This document shows, one piece after another, positions 27,140-38,147 of a stretch of DNA of 64,000 bases (position 1 is its first letter; each line of letters opens with the position of its first letter). The stretch comes from Glandiceps talaboti (taxonomy: Eukaryota; Hemichordata; Enteropneusta; Spengelidae). Location of the stretch: contig NC_135551.1 of assembly GCF_964340395.1 (NCBI RefSeq), forward strand, positions 18,912,003-18,976,002, given 5' to 3'. A program made the translations under genes and the position numbers. Below the pieces are notes generated by a model, which saw only the letters and a program-made list of their open reading frames with translations, did not search any database and was not told where the DNA came from.

Positions 27140-28616
27140 ATGGCTTCAGAAACTGACGGTGACCCTGTCGATGATTTCATTATGAATTCCCTGGCCTCCA
27201 ATGTTTCTACAGGTAGGTACAGATGGCGTGATTTCTTTATGAAAAGAGAGACATGGCGTAGTGAATCGCTGTCCCCAAACTCAGCGAGACATCAACCCGA
27301 CGCGATGCTACATGACCCCTTTTCGGAAGAGAGGTCACTCCCGCCTGTTGTGTCCTTGGTACGATGGGGGTTTGTGAACAGATGACGACGTAATTCTTGT
27401 GTCGTAAAGTGTATCGGATTACCTGAAAGTAAGAAATAAGGGCATGGCAGTTTTTTTTCCTTATCCGCCATGGCATCATGAAATAAACGGGCGTGTGTAA
27501 AGTTGACATGCAAATAGGTTTAATATGGTCCCAAACTTCCGATTCCGGGGAACGGTACCATATTACCTGTTTACAAATACACAGTTCACTCACTCTAACG
27601 TGTGTTTTTCTCTTGCCCACTAAAAGAAAATTCATTTTTTTTAAAAATCGAAAATCATAAATATGTTTATTATAAATATCACGATTCGGACAAGAGTACT
27701 ACGTGCACACTCACAAAATCGTGGCTTATTATTGTCAACAAGAGAAATTGAAGAACACGGTATCAAAGTGAATATTTCCAGTACCTTTGGATTCATTGAT
27801 AGTGGTTTGGGGTAGGGGGTTTAAGTGTTCTAGAACAATCAGAACCAGAAAAAATAGAAATGAACCAATAGTGTAATAATAGTCAAAGCAGCAGTTTGCA
27901 TGGATGTGTCATTTATTTGGGGACGTCTCATTTTAGCCCAAGGCAGTGTGGGCAGAGTTAAAGATGTTGAGGTCACATCCCTTGTCACAGGATGGGCTGC
28001 TGTTCTACCACAGACAAGGAAACATATGTGGTTCTATGCCAGTGCCCCTACAATAGATAGCCTGCAATCCATGCGAATGGGGGTTTTGAATTCATTATTA
28101 TCCCCATCACCAGGAAGTCAAAATTGAAAATCCCCATTCAGCTGGATTCTAGGCTTACAATAGAGGGAGTATGGTACAAGCAAATCACTATGAGAGTAAC
28201 AGGGTACAGGAGGAATAGTATATGCAGAGATTTACATGTTTGTCACTATTGTTTGATATTTATTGCTAATGGATGTCTTCGGCTGTTATCAGGTAATTCT
28301 GTAAGACGAACAGAAGTGCAAATGTGTACTATAGACACTAGTTGAAACATAAACAACAAATAGCTAGTGACCTGGTCACCAGTTTGTCATGCAGTGTGCC
28401 CTCTAAGCCAATGTAATGCGCCACTGACGTACGGTTCTAGTGACGCACCATAAATTGGTGTTCCCCTATCTCTTACTATGTGGTGACTCACAAGAAATCC
28501 CAGTTTTTTCTCATTTTGACTCACAACAACAACAAAATTTGGATATCATTAGAGGGCATACTGTTTTTGTAATGCCATGGCAAAAGCTTCTGCAGCATGT
28601 GTGGGTATATGTGTGT

Positions 28617-28689
<73 letters not shown>

Positions 28690-31600
28690 GGTGGGGGTGG
28701 AACTAGGATTTTGTGTCCCCAGACACGAACCTAGAATTGGAACTAGTTTTTAGTGTCCCCCTTTTATAGTTCCTAGTGCCCCCCCCCCCCTTTGAATGGA
28801 CTGTATGTTTGACTGAATTGTAAGTTTATATAATCATCTACATCATTGTCAAACTTTGATACATTGTTCAGACAATTTCCACTGTCTATTCTGTCTTGTG
28901 CTAACTATTGCACAGTGATTTTAACACTTGTTATAAATGCAGAAAAGGAAGGTCCTTGTCTATTGTATAAAAATAACTAGCAACGATACTCCCTTTGTTC
29001 TATCTGAATTGTGCTCCACAATGTATAGAGTCTTTTCTCATAGATGCATGGTAATGGTAGTATAATTGCTAAGTGTTCCTCTTCCACTACTGCAATACAG
29101 TATTGTAGCATTATTTAAAAAAAAAATAGTTTTTGAGCATTGACTACTGTTCCCGCAAGACCTACTGACAGTTCCAAATTAACTAAATCCCGCCAAAAAA
29201 TGGCTAAAGTAAAAGTATTGGGATTTCAGCAGGATCTCAGCGTTGTACCTATTTGAAATGTTTGTTGTGCTTTCACAACATTTGTACTGTTTTTGGTGGG
29301 ATTTATTAGTCAATGCTGAGTAAGGAAAAGTCTGATTTTGGAGGGTAAGGCATAATGTATATGAATCCACTCCAACTTGCAGTGTTGCCTGTAAACTTTT
29401 TGAAAAAGCATCCTGCTGTGGTGTGACTCTGAGACAAACTAGTGAAATATTCGAATTACTGTTTTTGAACAAACTTGTTTAAAAATCCCGCTGAGTTACA
29501 AAACTAGAATCTAGTCAAAGATCCACACCATTTTTGTACTCATTTATTGAACCTCCCCTTCCCCCTCCCCCTCCCCTTCTCTTATTCAATAAACAAAATC
29601 AAATAAGTATGTGAATGGACTAGATAGAAAGAACAAAATAGCAGTTAGTAAACAACACATGCTAGAGATTATAATCAGAAGAGGTATAAAAATCAAACAG
29701 AATCGCAGGTGACATAGAGGAGAAGGAGTTTATGAAATTGTATACTACCAGTATTTTCCTGTTGGTTTCAGTGTTCAAAGATTTAAAATTATTTGTTCTT
29801 TCTTTCTACTAACCGAGTAGCTGTTCATCTTTAGAAACTTTGCAACCCCCCCCCCCCCCCAATATGATTAGAAATATTCGAAATGCTATGGTTGTCAGTG
29901 ATTTATGATATTAGTGATAATATGTTGACATTAAGTGAAGTGTTTAGAAATGTAATGTCTCTGTTATCAAAAAGGCAAATAAAGATAACCAGATTGTTCA
30001 ATACCCATGTTACTTTGTTTAAGGAGAATGTTTGATTTTTTTACATGTACTGTCAGGGATGTAGAAAATTTTAGCGTTGTAGTAATTATTGACGTAAAAC
30101 TATTGTCGGAGCAAAGTGGCTGTGTGTGTGTGTGTGTGTGGTGGGGGGGGGGGGTCTCCCTCCCATGGAGTGTGAATTTTTTATTTTGTAAACCCCTAAC
30201 TAGGCTTCTCCTGAACACAATTTTGTCAAATCAAATTGTTGATGTCACCCAATATTATTGAGGTACAATGAATGGAAGAATTGCCAGTGAGTAATTGTTC
30301 GATAGCAGCCAAATACACTCAAATATTTTACCATAAATTCTAAAAATTTCAATAAATATATCCATTTTCATAGCCGACTCCAGCTGATCCCAATGTCCAT
30401 GTGTGTATATGTCAAATATAAACACATTGGAATACATTTGTTTGTTTCAATGTTGGAGACATGCATATATGCAAACCATTACGCAAGCCATTATGCAAAT
30501 ATTTATATGTAAATTATTATGCAAATTAATACCATCCTTGCAATATGTTCTTGGGAGAATACTACACACCATGTATTGGAAGTACATGTATTGGAAGCCA
30601 TTTTGAGCAATATTACATGACTTTGAAGGTTTTAGCAACCTTCATATTACCAATACTAGACATTGAATTAATGAGAAAACATGTGCCAAAAGTGATTTGC
30701 CATTTTGACAAAAGTTAAAACAGTTTATTGAATGATTATTTGTATCATTGATATTCGCAGGTGTACAATTTAAAACCTGTTACACGTTTTTTCTTTTTTC
30801 TAGATGATCTTGGAAAGATGAAGAAATTGTGCAAAGGTGACAGAATCTTACCAGAAGATGAACTAGAAAACATGTCAAATGCTGGAGATCTGTTTCCACG
30901 CTTGAAGGGGAAAGGAAACTGGGCTAAAAATGATGTTGAATTTCTAGTTGATTTACTGACAAAGTCTGAGAGAGTAGATTTGGCAATGGAACTACAGCAG
31001 TATTGTGGAGCATTGAAATGTGAGTTGACAATGTTTACAGTATACTATTACAGAACCCCAGGACGCATGAAATCAGGTGGGGTGTTTGTAGTGTTTCTGT
31101 GACTGTCTGAGTGAAAGTGCAGCAGACAACACCACAAGTACTGGGCATGAGTGCAAATATCCTTGAATATCCAAACTGGCTCTCACGCACCATGAGGTTC
31201 TGTTATTATTACATACATACATACATACATACATACATGCATACATACATACATACATACATACATACATACATACATACATACATACATACATACATGG
31301 ATATTTGTTCAAAACCAAAATCAGAAGTAGGTTTTCTGTTAAAATTAAAATCATAGGATGCAATCACACATTCTTGTACAAGGAATGATTGTGTACTTTT
31401 TGCATACAGGTATGCAATAGTATTTTCAGCATTGCAATGCAGTGCAACTGATGCTAGTATGTACATGCACCAGTGCAAGTGATATGACCAGAACCCTATG
31501 ACACATACAGTAAGTACAGCATACTCGGAGTATTTGCACTTTTGCAATGCTATCTGTAGCAGGCCATGAACATCGCAAAAGGCGACTATCACCCAGAAAA

Positions 31601-33546
31601 AACAAACAACAAAAAACGATGGCAATAGAGGTAAAAAAGACATCTAGCTGCTTTCACCGCATCAGATTTTAATCAGATTGATGTATTCTTAACTTTAGTA
31701 GGTGAAGAGAAGACCAAGGAGGAACCTTTACCACCAACAAGACGCCCATCAGAAACCCCAGGTAAACACATACATTTAGATATAGTGATAATGATAATGT
31801 GTTGTTTTTTCATAGCCTCTAACGGCCGATTCCAGATGTTTCCAAGAGGTAAGGGGTAAGTTTACTATACAGGAAGTCTTGTGACCATACGTTCATTTTC
31901 AAGGTCACATAAATTTGCACAAAACTTTGCTATAGAACAAACTAGTTAGGGACTGAGTCTTCTATGAAGGCTTGTATATAGTGATTACCCAAGCAGTGCT
32001 CAAAGCAAATAACAATATTCTCCTGGTATTAGACCAAGAATGATAGATTTAAAAAAAAAAGAAGAAGCATACATCGTGTCATTCTCACCATTTCAGAATC
32101 CCTTCCCAACTTACAGAAAGAAAAGAGAACAAGGCAAACGAAGGACAAAATAGCTTGCCATTGCAGCCCACAGTAAAGTTACGATGAGTAACACTGAAGT
32201 AAAGCACTTTCTCTGTGTGTTACAATCGTTTATAGCATTCACATCAAGTGTAAAAGTATACTGTTTCAATTGGTTTATTTACAAGCCTAGCATGTGGCCT
32301 TTCTAATGTGGTCAATTGGCAAATGAAACAGTATACTTCTACACTTGATATGGATGCTATAAACATACAGTGGTACATACAGAAAATGTTTTACTTTGGT
32401 GTTATGGGTTGTACTTCATTTAGTCACTGAGTCATGAATGTAAAACAAAGTGCAACATAACTCGTTCTCATTCATCTTTCGATCGCCATTCACGAAACTT
32501 CACATATATGGTTTTGTCAGGGGACACTTAGTGAGTTCGAATTGAGTGAGCAAACAATTTGGATGATTGATGGGCGGATAATCGATGTTTTATTGGAATG
32601 AAATGAGAATAACTATCAAAAGTCAATATGGCATCACAATATGGTGATTGACTAATTGACCTTACAGAGACTGCAGTTTGCAGTACAGGTAACCATTTAC
32701 CTGTTAATGGTATCTGACTGAATTGATTTAAGATATGGTAAGGTATTTCCCCAATAATTTTCTTCGTTTAGCCAAGGAAAATATGTGTGACCTAAGGGGC
32801 CTTTGTCACTATGAGTCGCTAGACAAGTAGTGACAACCCTTAGGTCACGAGTATTTTACGGCAGAATGAAGAAAAATGTTGGAGAATAACATAATTCTAC
32901 CAGCGCCAGTAATATCAATGAAAAATCGGGGAAGGTAATGGCAATTTTGAACATTTGGACTCATATTTTGAACACACCAGAACCAGTGATGTAGACACGT
33001 GTTGTTGTGACATAGACATGCGTTGTTAAGACGTAGAATGACCAAAGTATATATTCCATATTTTTTTGTTCAACTTGGCTGATGCATGGTATAATGTAAT
33101 GTTGTTTCTCTTCTATTTAATTTTAAGACTATGACGCATACGTGTCGTTTGCTGATCCCGACAACAACTCTTACGCCCAGCCATTGGTGACTGCTCTGAA
33201 ATCTCAAAAATGCGGCGTCTACCTGGACAACCGCAACTCATCACCATCCCCTGAAGTGAGAGATAAGTTGACTCATATCCTTATCAAGAGCAAGATTCTA
33301 ATTTTCATCATCTCAGAGAAAGTAGTCAACAGTGGGTATTGGTCCAAGGAAGAGCTTGGTTCGTACCTACAACTCGGTATTCCGATCTTTCCCATCTGGA
33401 TCGGAGTCACCAAGGAACAGGTCAAGAAGTTTTCACCTTATCTAGCTGGGGTGCTAGCAAATTGTTATGGTGCTGAGGAGCAGATAAAGGAAGAAGTGTT
33501 ATTGTCTTTAGCAAAGACAATCAAAGAGAAAGCTGACTGTCTGTAA
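27140..33546 (+). CDS. DED-TIR two-domain protein (candidate innate-immune/cell-death adaptor)
   Basis: Four exons: 27140-27212, 30804-31019, 31699-31761 and 33128-33546. All introns are phase 1 and GT-AG, giving 256 residues. The ATG has a good context (CTACCATGG). Residues about 12-95 form a death-effector domain: DFIMNSLASNVSTDDL joined across intron 1, then MKKLCKGDRILPEDELE, and the RxDL-type motif SERVDLAMEL. A proline-rich linker (about 98-117) follows. Residues 118-256 form a TIR domain: box 1 DYDAYVSFADPD, then GVYLD, ILIFIISEKVV and GYWSKEEL. E193, four residues after W189, aligns with the catalytic glutamate of SARM1. DEDs recruit caspase-8/FADD-type partners and TIRs recruit TIR partners or hydrolyse NAD, so a cytosolic immune or death role is inferred. 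Exon 3 could start at 31702 instead of 31699, changing one or two residues. No other domain was found. Confidence 0.88.
28597..28682. repeat. (GT)n/(GA)n microsatellite in intron 1 of the DED-TIR gene
   Basis: About 75 bp of GT repeats followed by a short GA tract. Short C runs follow near 28778 and 29847, and (GT)n with a G run lies near 30120-30155. All are inside the 3.6-kb first intron, where I see no further exon. Confidence 0.9.
31210..31299. repeat. (CATA)n microsatellite in intron 2 of the DED-TIR gene
   Basis: About 90 bp of CATA tetranucleotide repeat with one CATG variant. Overlapping open frames are repeat translation. Confidence 0.95.
31600..31682. mobile_element. Fragment of a dispersed element ending TTTTAATCAGATTG
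   Basis: The segment from about 31561 to 31680 resembles about 41105-41210. Both carry an AAACGATGG word, CATCTAGCT, GCTTTCACC and an ATCAGATT-TAATCAGATTG end. The same terminal word occurs at the MITE at 42047-42207 and near 51960-51980, so several related insertions are present. Confidence 0.6.
32189..32404. mobile_element. Fold-back MITE in intron 3 of the DED-TIR gene
   Basis: About 216 bp that fold almost entirely on themselves. The left arm starts TAACACTGAAGTAAAGC and the right arm ends TTTTACTTTGGTGTTA. Inner arms share AGTGTAAAAGTATACTGTTTCA-like sequence and GTTTATAGCAT. The unpaired centre is about 35 nt. No coding capacity, so a non-autonomous palindromic element. Confidence 0.85.
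32730..33100 (-). mobile_element. Palindrome-core MITE family, copy A
   Basis: This copy is the reverse complement of the element at 48319-48620, with matching words through its length (GCCAAGTTGAACAA, AAAATTGCCATTAC, GATATTACTGGC). The palindromic core at 32762-32870 pairs GTGACCTAAGGG with CCCTTAGGTCAC and TGTCACTA with TAGTGACA. It ends about 30 bp before the TIR exon of the DED-TIR gene. Confidence 0.85.
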
Positions 33547-34730
33547 GATAAATGTATAGAATAAGTATACATTTCATTGTCGTCTGCTGACATGAAATTA
33601 TTACCCACCCCTTGAGTTATGAGAGTTCATGATTGAGGAGCATGTATCAGTTGTTTAACCTTCACAGGCAGAAATATGTTACAGGTACAGTTAGTTGATG
33701 GCAAAGTTTAGTTGAGACAGATTAAAAGTGTGACAGTCATGAATGAGTTTAGCTAAATAAACCTTTCCAAATGAACAGCGCACTCTAGTGTTACAGTATG
33801 GGAGCACTTTGTATGTCCCAGAGGTTGAACCTAAAAGGGGACATTGTACATTTCTGATATATTATAAAAACTCCAAACTAGCATTTTACAAAGAATTTGA
33901 TTTCTCAGTAATATTCAAATGAGATTGATTGCAGCTTATGACTATGCCTGCAAGTTTAAACCACCAGAGAACACCAACAGCTAGCAAACTAAACTAAAAC
34001 TACAGAGGGCGCTATTCACTGGAAAGGTAAAATATTTAAATGATTATGTATAGTGGCTTATTACTATGACTGCAAAAATTTGTCAACTGGAGTGTCATTA
34101 GCAAGCTAAATTAAACTCCATGGAAAATAGAAGTCACCAGCGGGCACGCTTTATTAAGAAGGTGAGACCCTAGAAGGATAAGTTATACATGTATTTGTAA
34201 GGGCAAACCTTCAGAAGGTGCTCATTGTTGGTGACATTCATGGCTCCTATCCAGATTTTAAACAAAATTTGCAATTTTGTACATTTTTAAACTTTAAGTG
34301 TGCAGGAATAATTCCATAAATTCAATGCTCAGAAGAGAGCATTCGTTAGATAAGTTTTGTGTCATTGTCACTGAAATAGTGCTTGAAATTGACCTTGTTT
34401 GTTTGTTTGTTTATAGTTATTTGCTCGTGTATGAAATGAAACCAAAGTATGTTTATTGTAATCAAAATAGAGCATTAGTCAGACATTTATTAGTAAACTA
34501 GGCAAAGCCTGTTAATCAACAGACTATTTGAAAAGAGGAAACATGTTCTTGATAATCCTTCCGACAAGAAGTCGAATTTGCATCAAGACTTGTATTATTT
34601 GATAAAACTACACATTATGTAACTTATGAAATAGAAACTGTGTTCCCTGAAAGTGGGAAGGATGACAGAACTTTAGCAATAGTGTGTTTTTGTATAACAA
34701 TAATGGTAACTAAGGGTATGTGGCTGAAGA
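33547..34730. other. 3' flank of the DED-TIR gene and non-genic DNA
   Basis: Likely 3' UTR followed by intergenic sequence. An AATAAA word near 33756 is a possible poly(A) signal. The tract CAGAGGGCGCTATTCACTGG near 34001 is the kind of short AGGGCGCT word seen at several places in the window. No exon is seen. Confidence 0.4.
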
Positions 34731-34734
34731 GAAA

Positions 34735-35140
34735 CCTGAAATACACTCCAATGCAAGCCTTAGTAGGCCATTTTCAAACCCACCATATTGAATGATGCAT
34801 TGTGGGAAAAGCTCATTCCATTGATAAACACATCACTGTAAACACGGTAGCCTTGGTTCACCCAGACAATTTTAGAGCCACCATATTGAATGATGCATTA
34901 TGGGAAATCGTATTATTCCATTGATAAACACAGTGGTAAACAAATTGTCACATTGTTGATGATAGTAACTAAGTTTACAAGAGTGAAGTTGGAAACCTGA
35001 AATACTCCAATGCAAGTTTTAGTCACTTGCAAACAGCCATATTGAATGGTGCATTGTGGGAAAAACTGTCATTCCATTGATAAACACAGTTGTGAACAAA
35101 TTGTCACATTGCAAATAGTCTAGTGTGATAGTCTGGTTAC
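34735..35140. repeat. Diverged tandem repeats with CATATTGAATGATGCATT
   Basis: Three related units near 34780, 34870 and 35035 share CATATTGAATGRTGCATTRTGGGAAA followed by TTCCATTGATAAACACA (consensus words). The first and third are also preceded by AAACCTGAAATAC and CTCCAATGCAAG. This is a local duplication series with no coding capacity. Confidence 0.8.
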
Positions 35141-37118
35141 CTAGACAATTTCCCCAGATTTGGTAGTACTCAAACTACAAATAATCCCATAATCCTTTGC
35201 ATCTGGGCATGCTCAGTTTGAATTACAAGATAATTATAACAGTGTCATTTCAAAAACACAAACCATATCCATGCATTTCTGAAGGCACACGAAAAGATAT
35301 ATTTGTTGTCTTAGCTTGCTTTAGAAGCTAATAAAATGTAAAGCTTTGTTCTGGGAGAGATGTCATGGCAATTAGGAACACAACTGTTTTATGGCATGTT
35401 TTTAATTTGATTTAAATTTATTCATGAATGACACCTGACACACTACGTCAGGGTCATACAAAGTTCATGAAATATTAATACGATGTAACTTCCAAATATT
35501 GTGTAACTTCCAGTGTCAAAATCCCTGCACCGTGCTCACCCCTGGCCATGAAATATATACAACCACCACGTCAACCACTAAACTTTACACATACATTTCC
35601 TAAATCCTAGTTTTCCATTCTTACAACCCAGAGGACATTTTATAAGCTAGCATGACAAAAAAATAGCGATGTGTCTTGGACCATGCTGTAAACAAGCCTG
35701 TTGTTTACAACTATGTGATTATCTGACTAGTTTTCCCAGTATTCACAAATTAGATTACAGATACTAGAAGTTTTCTCGAAATTTTATTGTATAAGGGCTG
35801 TGCATACACCCCTATTATAATAGTAAATAATAATAATGTTGGTTTTTATATACCGGTAGCACTTTCCCACTCTGTGCTCAAAGCGCTTTACAAATATTAC
35901 CCCTGACACAGATCTAGAGCAACACAACAGCCCTTTACTTCCTCAACTCCTTGGGTAGCATACAATCCATTGCAGCCTCTATAAGCGCATATGATTAAAG
36001 CATTCACATTGTAACCTCTATCTTACCAGGTCCCCAATTATAGGCCTGGATTGACTGAGGCATAATCGTGGTTCAAATCTTGCCCAAGGACTTTAGCCAT
36101 TCAGAAACATGGCAGTTGGCTCATGTCAACTTAATAACTAAAGGGGGACCAAACAGTAATTTTTCACAAAAGTTGGATGTATTTCCTGTTCTCAACTATG
36201 AAGCTTATTTTTTTATATTTTGGAAAGAGAATTCCTTTTTGCGTTTTTTTTAAGAACATATTTTTGTTACAGTAATATGACTATGAGTCATGTCAGGAAA
36301 TATGCTTAAGCAATTTTGTTTATTAAGCGATTTTGTTTATTTACTTATATTTTCTTAACTAGTTATAGTCCTTTGACCAGTATCTTTGCTTCTTTTGAAA
36401 AATGAGCAAAGAGAGACAGTATTTTGTTGTGAATACAAACCAATATGCCACATTCCAATTATATAGAGAGATAACAGATATGGTTTGGTCATTTGGAGCA
36501 CTGTTAGGGCCAGAATAGTTGCGTGTAGTAGCCTTAATACAACAGACATGAATGAAATTACCACTAATTTCTGGGTTGTTCTAGCCTGTTGACAGCGCTA
36601 GTGGTGTTCAGTTTATAACATGTATTCCACTAGAATAGCCAGTTTACAGCACTAGTGGTACTACATTTGTATCTCATATTTCACGCTTGTCATAGCTGGT
36701 GTTACGATTTGAAAATTTCTGTGCCCAATCAGGTTGTTGGTTAGCAGGATGTCCCATATGACTGTGCTATTGTAATGAATGCACAAGTTAACATCAACAA
36801 ACACATAATGCAGGTCATTGTCTTGATATACCTGATGCATCACTAAAAAATTCTTTTTTACCTGACTGGTTCCTGGCCAATGTGGTGACAGAAAGAGAAA
36901 CAACCATGTGTTTGGAGGGAAATGGATCACAGGTGGCATAGCGAACTTTGTGTGCAGCGCACATGTGCAGTGCGATCATTTACATACAACTTACATGTAA
37001 TTATGTAAATTTCGATTCTGTTATAAATGGCTTTTGGGGTGTGTTTATAAAATACAAGCTTTTTGCAAATCGTATACCAACTATGGCATATGACATAAAC
37101 GGATATACCACTATATCC
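35141..37118. other. Intergenic DNA with a dispersed repeat at 35825-36050
   Basis: The segment 35825-36050 contains CCACTCTGTGCTCAAAGCGCTTTACAAA (two adjoining words, 35868-35895), typical of a dispersed repeat family found in many marine invertebrate genomes. Around 36590-36660 two short copies share CTAGTGGT and CCACTAGAATAGCC-like words. No exon is recognised. Confidence 0.5.
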
Positions 37119-37228
37119 GTTAACAGGCTAAATGGAGTACCACTATTACCATAAACAGGCTAAACGGCGTACCACTAGATCTGTAAACAGGCTAAACGGA
37201 GTACCACTAGATCTGTAAACAGGCTAGC
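37119..37228. repeat. 32-bp minisatellite, about three units
   Basis: Units contain TAAACAGGCTAAACGG followed by AGTACCACTAGATCTG. Copies are near-identical apart from the first. Confidence 0.85.
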
Positions 37229-37771
37229 GTTGTTCTCAATGTACTGTTTAATTAGTGACTTCCAGTAATCAGAATATGTGTTACCACTACTTTATTGCGC
37301 CTTTACAGCTTCAGGCATTACTACACGATAAGTAGGTGTAAACAAATTTCACCCTCATTTTGCCAAATCATGTGATCCCTACGTGTGAAATCACTGCAAC
37401 TTTAGTAACCAAAATGTTATTATGTGAAATGAAATGATAAATTATCGATGTAAATGCAATGAAGCAATGCACAACAATATTATGCAAGTCCAATGAATAT
37501 TCTGCATTGATAAATGAGTCGTCATCATTACACTAAGCAATGTTCATGCATATAATTAACATAAATTAATACAAATGAGCTCGAGATGGATGTCGAAATT
37601 AATATCTTATGATTATTTGACTGTCAAAGATTATGACAGAACCCTATTGACATGTGAGTGCAAGTGGAGTGTACTAACAGAAAACACTGCAAGCACGAGT
37701 GCACATACCACATACTCACGTGGCACGGTGTTCTGTTAACAGTACATATCTGAAACAGCAAGAAGAAATGT

Positions 37772-38147
37772 TTAATGTAGAATGCACCTTGGAAATAAAC
37801 TATTTAAACTTTTGCTGTCACTTTCTTCAAGAAAATGCCAACCTATTCTCAATTAAAGTCAAAAGGAAAAAAATCAGGTGTCACCGTACAAATTTTTGAA
37901 AAAGAGAACAAAATGTTATCAAAATTTGGTCATTTTAGAATCCAATATGGCCGCCGAATACTGTTTAACTCTGTGGAAAACTAAAAGACTGTTGATTTCC
38001 TTGAAAACAAGGCGATAAGCCCCAAATTTCTTGTATTATTGAAAAGGACCAGGAAGAAGCTTCCATATGGCAAATATTGGTGAAAGTGGAAGAACTTTGA
38101 ACTTAATTATTACAAAAAATTTACCTCAGAGGTGCATTCTGCCTTAA
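37772..38147. mobile_element. MITE with terminal inverted repeats
   Basis: The left end TTAATGTAGAATGCACC is mirrored by the right end GGTGCATTCTGCCTTAA. Length is about 376 bp with no coding capacity. It is related to the truncated copy at 11410. Confidence 0.8.
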
